This document shows positions 36,838 through 46,604 of a stretch of 64,000 nucleotides of DNA, piece by piece. Numbering within the stretch: the first letter of the stretch is position 1; each line of letters starts with the position of its first letter. The notes beneath the pieces were generated by a model that saw only the letters and a program-made list of their open reading frames with translations, made no database searches and had not been told where the DNA came from. Origin of the DNA: Brachionus manjavacas (taxonomy: Eukaryota > Rotifera > Eurotatoria > Ploima > Brachionidae); assembly GCA_019054805.1 (NCBI GenBank), contig JAHQIY010000004.1, positions 7,386,501-7,450,500 of the forward strand, written 5' to 3'. A program made the position numbers and the translations under genes.

Positions 36838-37045
36838 ACTATAAAAAACTTAATAAGTTAGAAGAATTAAAGCTAAATACTAAGCCAAATGGCAGAAAAA
36901 GAATAATAGCAGAAGGATCAGCAATAAGTGATCTCAAATAGGGGAGTTAAATGGAGGAACAGCTTAAATTCATCATTGATCGAAGTGAATACTATGAATA
37001 AATTCAAAGCAGGATTAAATGGATGGCTTTTAATTTTCAGTGACA
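36838..37045 (+). pseudogene. LINE C-terminal remnant
   Basis: YKKLNKLEELKLNTKPNGRK and, in another frame, KWRNSLNSSLIEVNTMNKFK followed by AGLNGWL match the end of CR1/L2-like LINE proteins (W-N-x-L-P-x-x-V-V-x-A-x-x-x-N-x-F-K-x-x-L-D-x-W). Frame changes and a stop separate the two parts. No RT core is present. Confidence 0.65.
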
Positions 37046-37167
37046 AAATACAATGAAAATTGATATAAATTAATTTGATTCATTTTTTTAGTCTTTTTAA
37101 GACATGCTTTTTGTATTGACACAATTAAGTAAAATTATAAGAATGCGCAGATTGGAACAGTTCTTCA

Positions 37168-37314
37168 ATGATCGAAAAAAAACCATACAGAATATGTAAT
37201 GTGTGCAAAAAAAATGTTTTTGAAATAAAATGTATAAAGGAATTTTAACAAATTGTACCCGTTGAGGATAAAAATTTCAGTATCTGCGAGGAATGCTATA
37301 AACAAACTTTTTGA
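37168..37314 (+). pseudogene. zinc-finger-like ORF broken by one stop
   Basis: One frame reads MIEKKPYRICNVCKKNVFEI, one further Cys, a single in-frame TAA, then VPVEDKNFSICEECYKQTF and a stop. Two C-x2-C pairs about 35 residues apart suggest a C4 or BED-like finger. It is too short to classify and is flanked by mobile-element debris, so a transposon-derived remnant is likely. Confidence 0.3.
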
Positions 37315-37502
37315 GCTCAATATTATTATAAAATTTTTTAATTTACTATTCACAAGTAAAAGTTAGTTAAAAAAAGTGAAGTAACATTTACTTTAGTTGC
37401 ATTTAAGATAAAAAATAATTATAGGTTTTATTATCCCTGCTTAACACAGTGATTTTTAGAAGATGAGGTTTCACCGAAAAATTTTGCTAAATAATTAGTG
37501 AA

Positions 37503-38189
37503 ATAAAAAAAGGCTTAAATTTTTTGGGGGTGACAAATTTAATTTTTTTAAGATGACAAAAACAACTAAAAGTGGTGACTAATTTAATCTATTTTACCTG
37601 ACAATAAAAAACTAATTATTTTGACAAAAAAACTAAACGACTGACAAATATATATATATATTGAGATGACTATTTAATAATTTTGCACTGACAAAATTTT
37701 ATTCATTTTTATTTTATATTATTTTAGTTCTAATTAAGCTATTTAGTTGGACTTGAGTGGAAATCAAAAGTAATGACCCTATGCTTCACAAGGAGTGAAT
37801 AAGGAAAAAAAAGAAAAGCTATTTAGTAATTTAGTTCTCTAAGATTGTAAGGAATGAACTAAAATTGTGACGTTTTCTCATAGACGTTTTCTCATAGCTT
37901 GATGATGAGATTTGGACAAAACGGTTTGTCATAATCGTCTGGAGGTTCCTTCCGATTTTGGTGCTATAGTTCAAGATTTTGATTTTTATTGTGACCTCAA
38001 AAACATTAATTTGCTGTAAAAAATAATTAGTTAGTCAAAAAGTATTTTTGTCACTCAAATCATTATTTTATCAGTCAATTAATTTATTTGTCATCATATG
38101 TAGTTTTTTTGTCAGTAGATTTAGTCTTTTTTGTCAGTAAAATTTAATTTTTTTTGTCAGTCCATTAATTGATGGCCATAAAAAAAGGC
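37503..38189. mobile_element. MITE-like element with TGACAAA-repeat arms
   Basis: The left arm (37531-37700) contains six spaced TGACAA/TGACTA motifs; the right arm (38030-38165) contains six TTTGTCA/TCAGTCA motifs in inverse orientation, with spacing of about 20-40 bases in both. Outside the arms, ATAAAAAAAGGC occurs at 37503-37514 and 38178-38189, a 12-nt direct repeat that could be a target-site duplication. The interior has no ORF but holds two tandem copies of GACGTTTTCTCATA (37869-37896). Arrays of subterminal motifs are typical of transposase-binding regions in non-autonomous DNA elements; the family is unknown. Confidence 0.55.
37869..37896 (+). repeat. two tandem 14-nt units
   Basis: GACGTTTTCTCATA occurs twice in direct succession inside the TGACAAA-arm element. 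Confidence 0.8.
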
Positions 38190-38344
38190 AATATTTCAAT
38201 TATTTTTTTTTAATTAAAGATTTAGAATACTGAATTAATTTTGCAGAGTGAGATTTTTGAACTTCACTAAAATTTTTTAATAACCCTAAATTCGGTTAAA
38301 CTTCAAGTTTTATTAATTAAATATAAATTTTAAAGTATTAATAC

Positions 38345-38614
38345 ATGTCTAAGTATTCTCTAACAAAAATTTCATTAAAAATTTGTTCAAATCTGGAAAA
38401 GGGTAATTTAATCAATAATTTTGATCCACTCGATTTAATAGGATATTTATGTCAAAAAAAATTTCAAAATAAGCAAAAATTTAAGATTTTACAAGAAGCA
38501 AATGCAGAAAAAAATTCAACCAAAGAAGCTTTTTGTTTGTCTAATTTATTTCGGACTTGGCAGAAAGTAAAATTAATTAATTTAAAAAAATTTAGAATAC
38601 AACAAAAATTTTAA
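38345..38614 (+). CDS. hypothetical 89-residue ORF
   Basis: The frame has its own ATG (ATACATGTCT) and a TAA. It encodes a basic, Lys- and Asn-rich protein with FDPLDLIGYLCQKKF and LSNLFRTWQKVKLINLKKF, no signal peptide and no recognised domain. It lies tail-to-tail with the PWWP-HTH gene, 110 bases from its stop. It could be a real small gene, a terminal exon or chance in A/T-rich DNA. Confidence 0.25.
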   Translation: MSKYSLTKISLKICSNLEKGNLINNFDPLDLIGYLCQKKFQNKQKFKILQEANAEKNSTKEAFCLSNLFRTWQKVKLINLKKFRIQQKF

Positions 38615-38725
38615 AACAAACTGTTTTCAATCATCTCATCTTTTTACTCAATAGAGCGTTAAAAATTGAAAACAAAATAATGACTAAATTAAATAACTCG
38701 ACAATTAAGGCCTATTGACTAACTC

Positions 38726-40874
38726 TTAAACACTTGACTTAATGGAATTCTCATTTATATCGTATTCATACTCCTCCTCATCATCATTATTTACAAACAA
38801 GTATTTCATCTCGTATTTTTGGTCATTTGACACATCTGTAAGCTCGCTTTCATCGCTGGCCAAACTGTCCAGCAATTTGTTGATATCTTCATCGGCGATT
38901 CCGCTGTTCACCGAATATTCAACCAAGTCGTAGTCATACTCAGCACTTTCCATAGATTCTGACTTTTCAGCTGGCTTGGCTTCAAAGTCCTTGCTCTGTG
39001 CAGAATCGGGGCTGGCTGCACTCAGACTGTTTTGTTTCGGACTCTCGAGGCTCTCTTCATCTAAGCTCTCGGCATGGTTGTTGCCAGCCTCGCTCATTTT
39101 TCGTATGTACAAAATGGCCGAGAGAAGAGCTCTCCGAAATTTTGTACATTTCAAGTTTCCCGACTGAACATCTTGGATATACTTGTCATTTATTTTGCCA
39201 CGCTTTATCCAGTCCGGCTTAGAGGCCATTATTTGCGGGTGCCTTGAGAGGAAGTCATACCACCAGTCAACGCTGGGCTTGCCATTCGGAAAGGGGTTTT
39301 TTCTCAGCGAAGTCTTGAACATGTCTATCACTTTGTCAAAGACAATATTGATGGCATCGCAATACCTTAGGTCCTTGTAGTTGATCAGCCAGTCAACAAG
39401 ATCTCTTTCCTCGAGCTCTGTGAGCCGAGTTTTCTTTCCTCGCGGCGCAGTGCCTCTTTCTAAATACTTTATAAGTGCACTTTTGCTTATTCGGTACTTG
39501 TTGCATACTTCATCAATGCTGAGGCCCTGTTTGATGTGATATGCAGCGTTTTTGTACCGATCGGTGAGGTACGAATCGCCATTCGGACTCTCGAATGCTT
39601 CTTCATCGAATTTGTTGGCCATGTTCAAAATTGCTTTGTCATCTAGTTCATCTGTTTTTGTGGAAGTTTGGTCGGACTGTGGCGACAATTGGTCAAACAG
39701 ACCATTTTCATTTGCTTCAACAGGCTTTTTTTTGATTACCAACTTGAGCGGATTATCTGCTTTGGCGCTAGTCGATTCAATGAAGTAGTCTTGGCTGGTC
39801 TCAAAGTTGCTCTCTTCATTCGGACACGACTTATGTCCGGCAAAAATTACAAAAAATACTTAAGGTATCTCAAATAAACAAAAAGCTTCTTTAATTTAGC
39901 CTAAAATTTGAGAATTGGACAAAAAATAAACATTTTAAATAGAAAAAGAAAATTTTTGCTTATTTGATTTAAGAAAAAAAAAAAAAAAAAAAATTCTGTC
40001 AACTTACCTTCTTTGTTTCGTGTTGACAATTTTCCTCATCGGCCGAGTTTCTTTTCAATTTGTTTACTTTAGTGGCCTCTGGAATTGAGATTTGGCTCTC
40101 GGTTGCACCAAGTTGTTTTAGAAAGTATGTTTTTCGATCGCGCGGTCTTTTGCTGAGCAAGTTGTCGGCTTCGCCGATCGCTCGGTCCCATTCTTCGCGC
40201 CTGAGTTGCGAAATTTTTTGCGAAAACTTTTCGTTCATTTTTTCCTTGGCCGATTTGCTGACTGCTTTGTCAATTTGTTCTTGAGCATAGGCCTTAAAAT
40301 GTGGCAATCCCTTGTAAGAGATGATGTTGCCTTCGGGCACCCACGCGTGTTCAACAGATGGACCGAAAAATTGGACATAAAAAGAGCGCTTGGGCCTGGA
40401 GCCTCCGATTAGTTTAAAATACGCGGTGTCACCTTTGCCCTCGGTTTTGCAAGATGTGGGCGATAACTCCGGATTCGAGATCATACACGGCCACCACGGA
40501 TGACCGCTCACTTTGGCCCAGACCAAATCCCCCAAATTATAGCCAACCTCTTCTACTTTTTCTTGAGCTGGTGCGACTTGCTTGGTTAAATTTTGAATAA
40601 GAGAGCTGTTTGAACAGGACGGCATATCGTACATCAAAAAATCGTCATCATAGGCCTTTATTTTGCGTATTCGTTTTTCTCTTCCAGACACCAAATTGGA
40701 CGAGGATGTGGCTGATTCAGGAGAGATGTTATTTGAACCGGTTTCAGGCGAATCCACATTTTCCAATACGGATTCTGATTTTCTTTTGCTATTCACTGGT
40801 TTGTCCGATGTATCTTTTGAATCAGATGTGGCCCGAGTGGCTTCAGGCTCTGTCTTAATACTGGAAGTATCCAT
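38726..40874 (-). CDS. PWWP domain plus psq/CENP-B-type HTH fusion protein
   Basis: Two exons (40874-40008 and 39829-38726) join in phase 0 across a 178-bp intron (AAG|GTAAGT ... CATAAG|TCG) to 656 residues. Residues 1-100 are Ser/Glu-rich with a basic patch GREKRIRKIK. Residues about 111-250 are a PWWP domain of the first-PWWP type of NSD histone methyltransferases: YNLGDLVWAKVSGHPWWPCM, SFYVQFFGPSVEHAWV and a helical extension LRREEWDRAIGEAD. In exon 2, about 378-412 (AAYHIKQGLSIDEVCNKYRI, SKSALIKYLERG) is a pipsqueak HTH, and about 420-495 (LEERDLVDWLI, KNPFPNGKPSVDWWYDFLSR, HP) is a CENP-B/Tc5-type HTH, the paired DNA-binding module of pogo/Tigger transposases. No DDE catalytic domain, PHD or SET domain follows; the tail is acidic. 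Likely a nuclear protein binding methylated H3K36 and a specific DNA site; both are inferences. Confidence 0.87.
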
Positions 40875-41069
40875 TTAACACCGTTTGAACAACACTATAC
40901 AGCAAATAACTAGTTCTACTCTAAAGTTGAATTATACTGGCTTAAAAAAAATTTCAATATTTCAAATCCACGCTTCTAAATATTAAGCAAAAATTGGTAA
41001 AATTGTGAGCTAATCAGGATACCTTAGGATTTTTATTTAGTATACAATTAAATCTATCATTTTAAGTGA
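40875..41069. promoter_or_regulatory. upstream region of the PWWP-HTH gene
   Basis: About 200 bases separate the gene's ATG from a divergent short ORF. No TATA box or other motif can be pinned down; promoter function is inferred from position only. Confidence 0.3.
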
Positions 41070-41273
41070 TTGTCCGTGCCAAAATGCTCAATCTGTCAAC
41101 TTTTTTGGACTCATCTGATCAAAGGAGTTAAGCACTACCTCCAGAAGAAGCAAAAAGTTGATTTTTTGCATGAGCCTCACAAATTTCAAGTAATTTATGA
41201 CTCAAATGCAATTAAGTTTCATAACAAACTGAACATAAGGCACCAGTTAACAACTAGAAGCTTTGAAAAATGA
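41070..41273 (+). pseudogene. HIRAN-like fragment
   Basis: The frame, without an ATG at its start, reads CSICQLFWTHLIKGVKHYLQ, then KKQKVDFLHEPHKFQVIYDS and NAIKFHNKL. The order G-x-x-x-Y, then a hydrophobic-R/H-E-P, then D-S-N-A-I is that of HIRAN domains (REPxNPYDSNAIxV). The fragment ends before the usual G-H-V/I-P part. No neighbouring exon was found. It may be an exon of a lost or undetected gene or of a mobile element. Confidence 0.3.
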
Positions 41274-42728
41274 TAAGATACGGATTTTTTTTGGCTTGAA
41301 TTTTTTTTGGTTAAGCCTAAATTGAATTTTTCTTAAAAAAATTAATTTATCATAATTCCTAGATTGCGTCCTTATTTCTAATCGAATCTTTGGAATGCTA
41401 AAAATTCGAAAATAATTTACTTATTAAGTAATTCATTAATTTTGGAATATGTTTTTTTTCTTTAAATAAAATTTTACTATTTAATTAAGGAATTAAAAGA
41501 TCTATATCAAACTAATGCTAAACAAAAAAAAAACAATTAAAATTATTAATGAACTCGATATAGCTTGAAGAATATTAATAATTTACAAAACATGCTTAAA
41601 ATTTAAGTATTAAGTGTTAACGGGTGATCACTATCACTGATTACCATACTCTTGAAGGATTTATATATTAGTAACTAATATCTTTGTTGTGTGTTTATAA
41701 CTTTACTTGGAGTGAGTTCGGAAACTCAATATTTTGTCTAGAGACCATGTTACAAAGAAGATATGTGGCCTGTTTTTTGGAAGAATGAATTTTAGATTTT
41801 ATAACTAGGAAGTTATTGCAATGAATTAAAAAATTTACTTTTTTTTAATACAATCCATGCCGCTTACAAACGATACTATTTAAAAATTTTAGTTTTAAAA
41901 AATAATTGAAATTCTAATGTGAGAATAAAATTTTATTAATTTAAGAGAATAGAAGAGACTAATTTATCGAATTTATTATAATATTATGAAAGAAATTTAA
42001 TTGATACTAAGCCTAGAAAAATTTTGAAATTTTTTTGGGAGTCCATTAAAAAAAATGATAGAAAAATTAGATTAAAAATATTTTTGAAGCCTATTTTTTA
42101 ATAAATTTTAATAAAGACATTTTCAAAGATTATCATGAACCTAATAAAAATTCACTGATTACTATTTCAAGTTCAATTGGAAAATTCTAAAAAATTATTT
42201 TTCTGGATTGAGTTAAGAATTTCTAAATTGAGTTGATCATAGAGCTAAAATAAATAATGTTTTGTTTTTAATTTAGCTGATAGCATAGCTTAGATCATTA
42301 AATTTAATTTGGACACGTGAATAAATAGATTTCAAATACTGACCTAAATTAAGACTTGATTTACTTCGAAAAGAGATTTTAATTTGAAGCCGATTTCGAC
42401 TAAATTCAAAGCAAACATAACTATAAGATATTTTTAATTAAATTCAAAATTTTGTTTTAAAATATGAATATCCAGCCGAAGTATTTTTCAAATTTTTAAA
42501 ACAATTGATATGTATCTCAAAAATCAAAGAAATAAAAGAACATATGACAAAAAGATACTTAAGGTAATTTTTAAAAAATATTCAAGAACCTATTTATCAA
42601 TTAGTCCTTGACAATTAATCGGACCTAATTTTGATCATTATTTTTAGCCATTGAAAGTCACAACCTATTCGAAAATTAAAGTACTTAATACAACAAATTA
42701 AATTTGCATTTAATTTAATTACAAAAAG
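41274..42728. other. AT-rich DNA, possible upstream exons of the next gene
   Basis: The gene at 42729-44135 should begin here, but no ATG exon could be supported. No RNA gene or repeat was seen. Confidence 0.45.
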
Positions 42729-44135
42729 AACAAACAACGAAAAAATAGAAATAAAGACTTGGTACAAGATCATCCATCTGACCAGCTTTTGCCCAGGGGT
42801 AGTTTCAAAAAATAATATTTTTTTATTTTTTTATTTTGAAGATAAAACAAATGAAATTGAAAAATATTTTCTTAAACGAGTAGGAGATACATCAAGAAAA
42901 AACTTGAATGCTGATTTAACCAAACCCAGTACTTTCGAAGCTTCATGCAAAATTTCTCAAGCCAAAGACAAAACAAAAAAATCCGAATTCGATTTAATTA
43001 ATCAATAGTAAAAATAGAAAAAAAATCAATTTTTTAAAATTAATTTTTTTTAAGCCTTGACTGCTCCAGAATTACTGCTTTTAACAATTATCTAAGCAAT
43101 AAAGATTTGCCAAAATATAATTTGCCAAAGCAACAGGATGAAAATAAAAATACAAACATAAGTAAAGAATTTTCATTGTCACATTCGCCAGATAAATCAG
43201 AAAAAGTAAGTCTCGCAAAAAAAAAAAACAAAGACTCATTTTTTTTTTAAAGAATGGTGAAGAAAAATTTTCAATAGATTTTTTGGTCAAGCAATTTAGA
43301 GAACCATTTGAAAAAAATAAAATGATTTATTTAAAAAGAAATGAAATAATTCGAAAAGAGCTAATCGAAGTTTACCAATTGAAGTAATTTTATTTAAACT
43401 TTACCAGCGCCTGTCTGAGCTTAAATCTTTGGGAGTCTTTTTCATTAACCTTTGCTTTATTCTTCGGCGAATTTCAAAATTTTATTCTATTTGGCCACCA
43501 CTTGATTACTATTTTAATTCCTTCATAAAATTTTCTCTAGTTTCTTCCGTTCATTCATCTTACCAAGGGAGCTTGATTTGTCTTCATTTAACATTTCTTT
43601 TTGAGATCTTGCCTATTTGGTTGCTGGTCTCTAAATAATATCTACTAAGACCGTATTCCAATCTACTTTCTAATCAAAGTTTGAGTGTTACATCTTAAGA
43701 TATTCGTAAGTTTTTTTTACTGACAAAATTTATCAATATTTTAGTTTTTTGGAGTCGCCACAATCTGAAGAACACATCAATAAAAAGAATGTTGTCGACT
43801 GTGAGGTTCAGACATCTATGATGTATCAAAATGATCAAGCAGACTCTCAAATAAAATTTCAAACGAATTTGAGAGAAAATCACTCAGATAGATTACCGAA
43901 TGAATTAAAAAAAACAATCGAAAACCAATTAATTAATCAAGGTACTAAAAGCTCTGAAGTCAATCTATTTGACTCATTCGTTCCAGTAAGAATTTTAAAA
44001 ATTAAAAACAACCTTTTTTAAATGAATTTGTTTAAGAAAACATTTTTGAATGATTCATTAACCGAAAAAAATCTACAATTAAAAAAAAAAGTAGTTCTTA
44101 AAGATTTAAAGCTTGAAGACCTTTATTATGACTAA
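42729..44135 (+). CDS. unknown multi-exon gene, 5' end not found
   Basis: Six exons join in frame with proper GT-AG sites: 42729-42798 (start provisional), 42842-43007, 43055-43205, 43253-43383, 43745-43985 and 44037-44135. The partial protein of about 286 residues is hydrophilic, rich in Lys, Asn, Glu and Gln, and ends with LKKKVVLKDLKLEDLYYD. It has no signal peptide, membrane helix or recognised domain; FLVKQFREPFEKNKMIYLKR followed by NEIIRKELIEVYQL may form a coiled or helical region. Four of the introns are 43-51 bp, while the fourth (43384-43744) is 361 bp and contains an unexplained open frame. An AATAAA at 44180-44185 lies 45 bases after the stop. It is likely real because all junction phases agree. 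Confidence 0.65.
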
Positions 44136-44178
44136 TTCTTGAATTTCCGCTGTACAATAATTAAAAATTGTTAATTCC

Positions 44179-44200
44179 AAATAAATTTATTTAAATAAAT
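44179..44200. terminator. shared near-palindromic polyadenylation signal
   Basis: AAATAAATTTATTTAAATAAAT supplies AATAAA on both strands between two convergent stop codons (44135 on plus, 44209 on minus). Use as a two-way cleavage signal is inferred from position. Confidence 0.5.
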
Positions 44201-44208
44201 AGTTTAAT

Positions 44209-44525
44209 TTAGTTTTTTATTTTTATTTTTTTCATTTTTTGTTGTCCATTATTGTCTAGTTTCGATTGGAATGATTTATTTTGCCAATGACGTCTTTTTG
44301 GAAGATTTGATGCATTAAATCTTCGATTAATGGGTTTATTTCCTCTTAGAATTTCTTGATTCATTGCCAGTATCAAGTCGAGCTTTGTATTCATTTTCAT
44401 AAGCATTGTGGACAAAAAACCTCTAGGTTTTTGAATTTGAATTCCTTGAAGATTTTCTCTAAATTTTTTGTTGCTTGAAAGTTTGGGATTTTCACTAATT
44501 GATAATGAACTTGAGATATGATAGC
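44209..44525 (-). CDS. terminal exon of an unknown gene
   Basis: The frame is open from an acceptor (TTTTCAAAG before GC TAT CAT) to a TAA at 44209, 104 residues plus stop, and needs a preceding exon of phase 1. It reads GYHISSSLSISENPKLSSNK, then RGFLSTMLMKMNTKLDLILA and a Lys/Arg/Asn/Gln-rich tail. No domain is recognised. An AATAAA on the minus strand begins about 16 bases after the stop and overlaps the signal of the convergent gene. Upstream exons were not found in 44526-45300. Confidence 0.45.
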
Positions 44526-45306
44526 CTTTGAAAAATTTTTTTCAATCAATAAAACTAAAACAGCTCATAAAAATAAAGAATTTCAAATAAATAATAAAAG
44601 CTAAATTAAAGCGTAATATGAAAAAAATATTGTATTCATTACATGATAAAGTGATTAGTAGGATGGCAATTATTTTCATAGTTGATTTTTTCAAAAAAGA
44701 ATTTATTTCAATTTGACAAATTTTTATGTCAATTTATAGTAGGGCTAATTATTAAAAAAAATCTCTGGTGTCAGTTGGTTATTAAAAAAATTTAACAATT
44801 TGAATTAGTGCAAATTATTTTTAATTTACAGATGTTTTAAATTCATTTTAAAATTTGAATGCTTTGTTTCAGAACGTATAATTGTTGTTAATCACTGATT
44901 TTTCATACGAACGAGACAAGTGATGATCATCATTAACAAAGCGTAAATTTTAATAAGAGCTATATTTCAGAGTTTCAATGGAATTGTTAATCAAGGATTT
45001 TTCAGATTAACGAGATATTTTTAACTCATCAGTAACATAGCATTGTAGATTTTTTCTGCTAAAAATGTGACTAAAATCCAATCTTTATTTAAAAAATATT
45101 TTTTTAGCATGAAAATTTTTCTTAAATAGATGAAAATTGTGGCGTTTCAAGTTAAGGTCACTAGGACTGAAGACATTTTTAAATGTTTAAAAATTAAATT
45201 TAAGTTACCTTTTTCTTAATTTCAATAAATATTTTGCAAATTCAAATTTATAATTAAAAAATATTGCTATAAATTAATCTTTATTAAAAAATACTCTTTT
45301 GTTAAC
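44526..45306. other. intergenic AT-rich DNA
   Basis: Contains the AKR polyadenylation signal (AATAAA on minus at 45285-45280). No other feature could be supported. Confidence 0.45.
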
Positions 45307-46604
45307 TTAGTTTTTTCGCATTTTTTTCTTATAGCTTATTACCTCAGCGTCGCCATATCCTTTGTAATTTAATGGTCCAAAAATCCTACAAAAATGAAAA
45401 AAATAAAATCTGTAATAATTAATGATTTAAACTAATACTTTTCTTTTAAATAACTTAAAACATTTTTTTCATTTTCATTTAGGTCGTCCAATGCTTGCAC
45501 ATTTTCTTCAACCAACTTTTCATTCGACATAGACACAATTGTAATGTCACAATTTTTATTAGTGGCAGAGAAATGAATTGCCAATTTGCTTAGACTAACT
45601 CCTTTGGACTATTTCCAATAAAAGATAATGAAATTTTTAAAACAATTATTTTTTATAAACTTTGCAATAATCAGAAGCTTTTCTTGCTGCTTCACGAACT
45701 CGTTCAGGAGCTCTGTGCCAATTTGGAGGTCCTATTTCAGTGAAAAGTCCCATTGACAAAGGTGCAGAATTGATCACACCGACTCCTTTACTCTAAGAAA
45801 AAATTTTAATTTTCAGGACAAATTTTTCAAAATCTTACTCGAAAATACTCGCTATAATCTAAAAGAGATCTATCATCTAATGTTAAGTGAGTATAAGTTA
45901 AAACAGTGTCGATTTTAATGATTGAAAGCTCCAAAAGCTCTCTAAATAATATTTTCTAATTTAAATTTAACAAAAATAGATAAATACTTTAGCTTTTCCA
46001 TTAAGTAAGAATTGATACCAATGTATCGAACTTTTCCTTGAATTCTTAGTTGATCTAGAGCTGGTAGAGTTTCTTTGACAATTTGTTGAATGTCATCAGC
46101 AAATTCAAAATCATGAATCTTTGATGGCAAATATTAAAAAAAATTTTTATATCAATTAATTAATTTTATTACTTGAATCAAATCAATATAGTTTGTATCA
46201 AATATTTTTAGACTTTCTTCAACACTTGAAATAGTTTTTTGATATGAAAAGTCAAACCATTCGCTAGCCGGCTTTTCAACATTGTATCTGCCGACTTTGG
46301 TAGCTAAATAATAACTTGATCTACCATGGTCTTTGAGACCAATTGATAGCAGTTCTTGAGCATTTCCGTACCAAGGAGCCACATCAAAATAGTTAATACC
46401 AAGTTCAAAAGCTTTGTTGATTATATTTTTTATATTTTGTAGAGATTCCGGTGAATAATTAAAGTTGGAATCTTTGAAAAAATTGTTAAAAACAGATGCA
46501 CCTTTAGAGAAAAAATGTAATGTGCTTTTTTGAAGTAAATTGAATTTACCAAATGCCAAAATTGATGCATTTATATCGGTTTGCCCGACTCGCTTATATT
46601 TCAT
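45307..46604 (-). CDS. aldo-keto reductase, L-galactose dehydrogenase type
   Basis: Seven exons: 46604-46550, 46501-46173, 46118-45988, 45941-45839, 45792-45661, 45608-45439, 45385-45307; 332 residues. The order of motifs follows L-galactose/D-arabinose dehydrogenase-like AKRs: KRVGQTDINASILAFGAS, FELGINYFDVAPWYG (catalytic Asp and Tyr), YYLATKVGRY (Lys), NYIDLIQIHDFEF (His), ETLPALDQLRIQGKVRYIGI, TVLTYTHLTLDDRSLLDY, SKGVGVINSAPLSMGLFTE and GPPNWHRAPE. The enzyme would oxidise or reduce a sugar or aldehyde with NAD(P) in the cytosol; the substrate cannot be told. The first intron (48 bp) has no stop and keeps the frame, so retention would add 16 residues in the cofactor-binding N-terminus. 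Intron 3 was placed so that EKLK joins ELLEL, as in the family. AATAAA begins 22 bases after the stop. Confidence 0.93.

Noticed and set aside
38742-40878. Many plus-strand ORFs of 60-80 codons opposite the PWWP-HTH gene
   Set aside because: They are antisense shadows of the long minus-strand exons and have no domain.
43429-43638. 70-codon ORF in the intron of the unknown gene as a separate membrane protein
   Set aside because: It lacks a convincing start context and neighbours; hydrophobicity comes from T-rich sequence. It is mentioned only as unexplained.
45942-45987. A 32-nt or 16-nt intron in the aldo-keto reductase
   Set aside because: Those acceptors put the next exon out of frame; the acceptor 14 bases further gives a 46-bp intron and a continuous family match.
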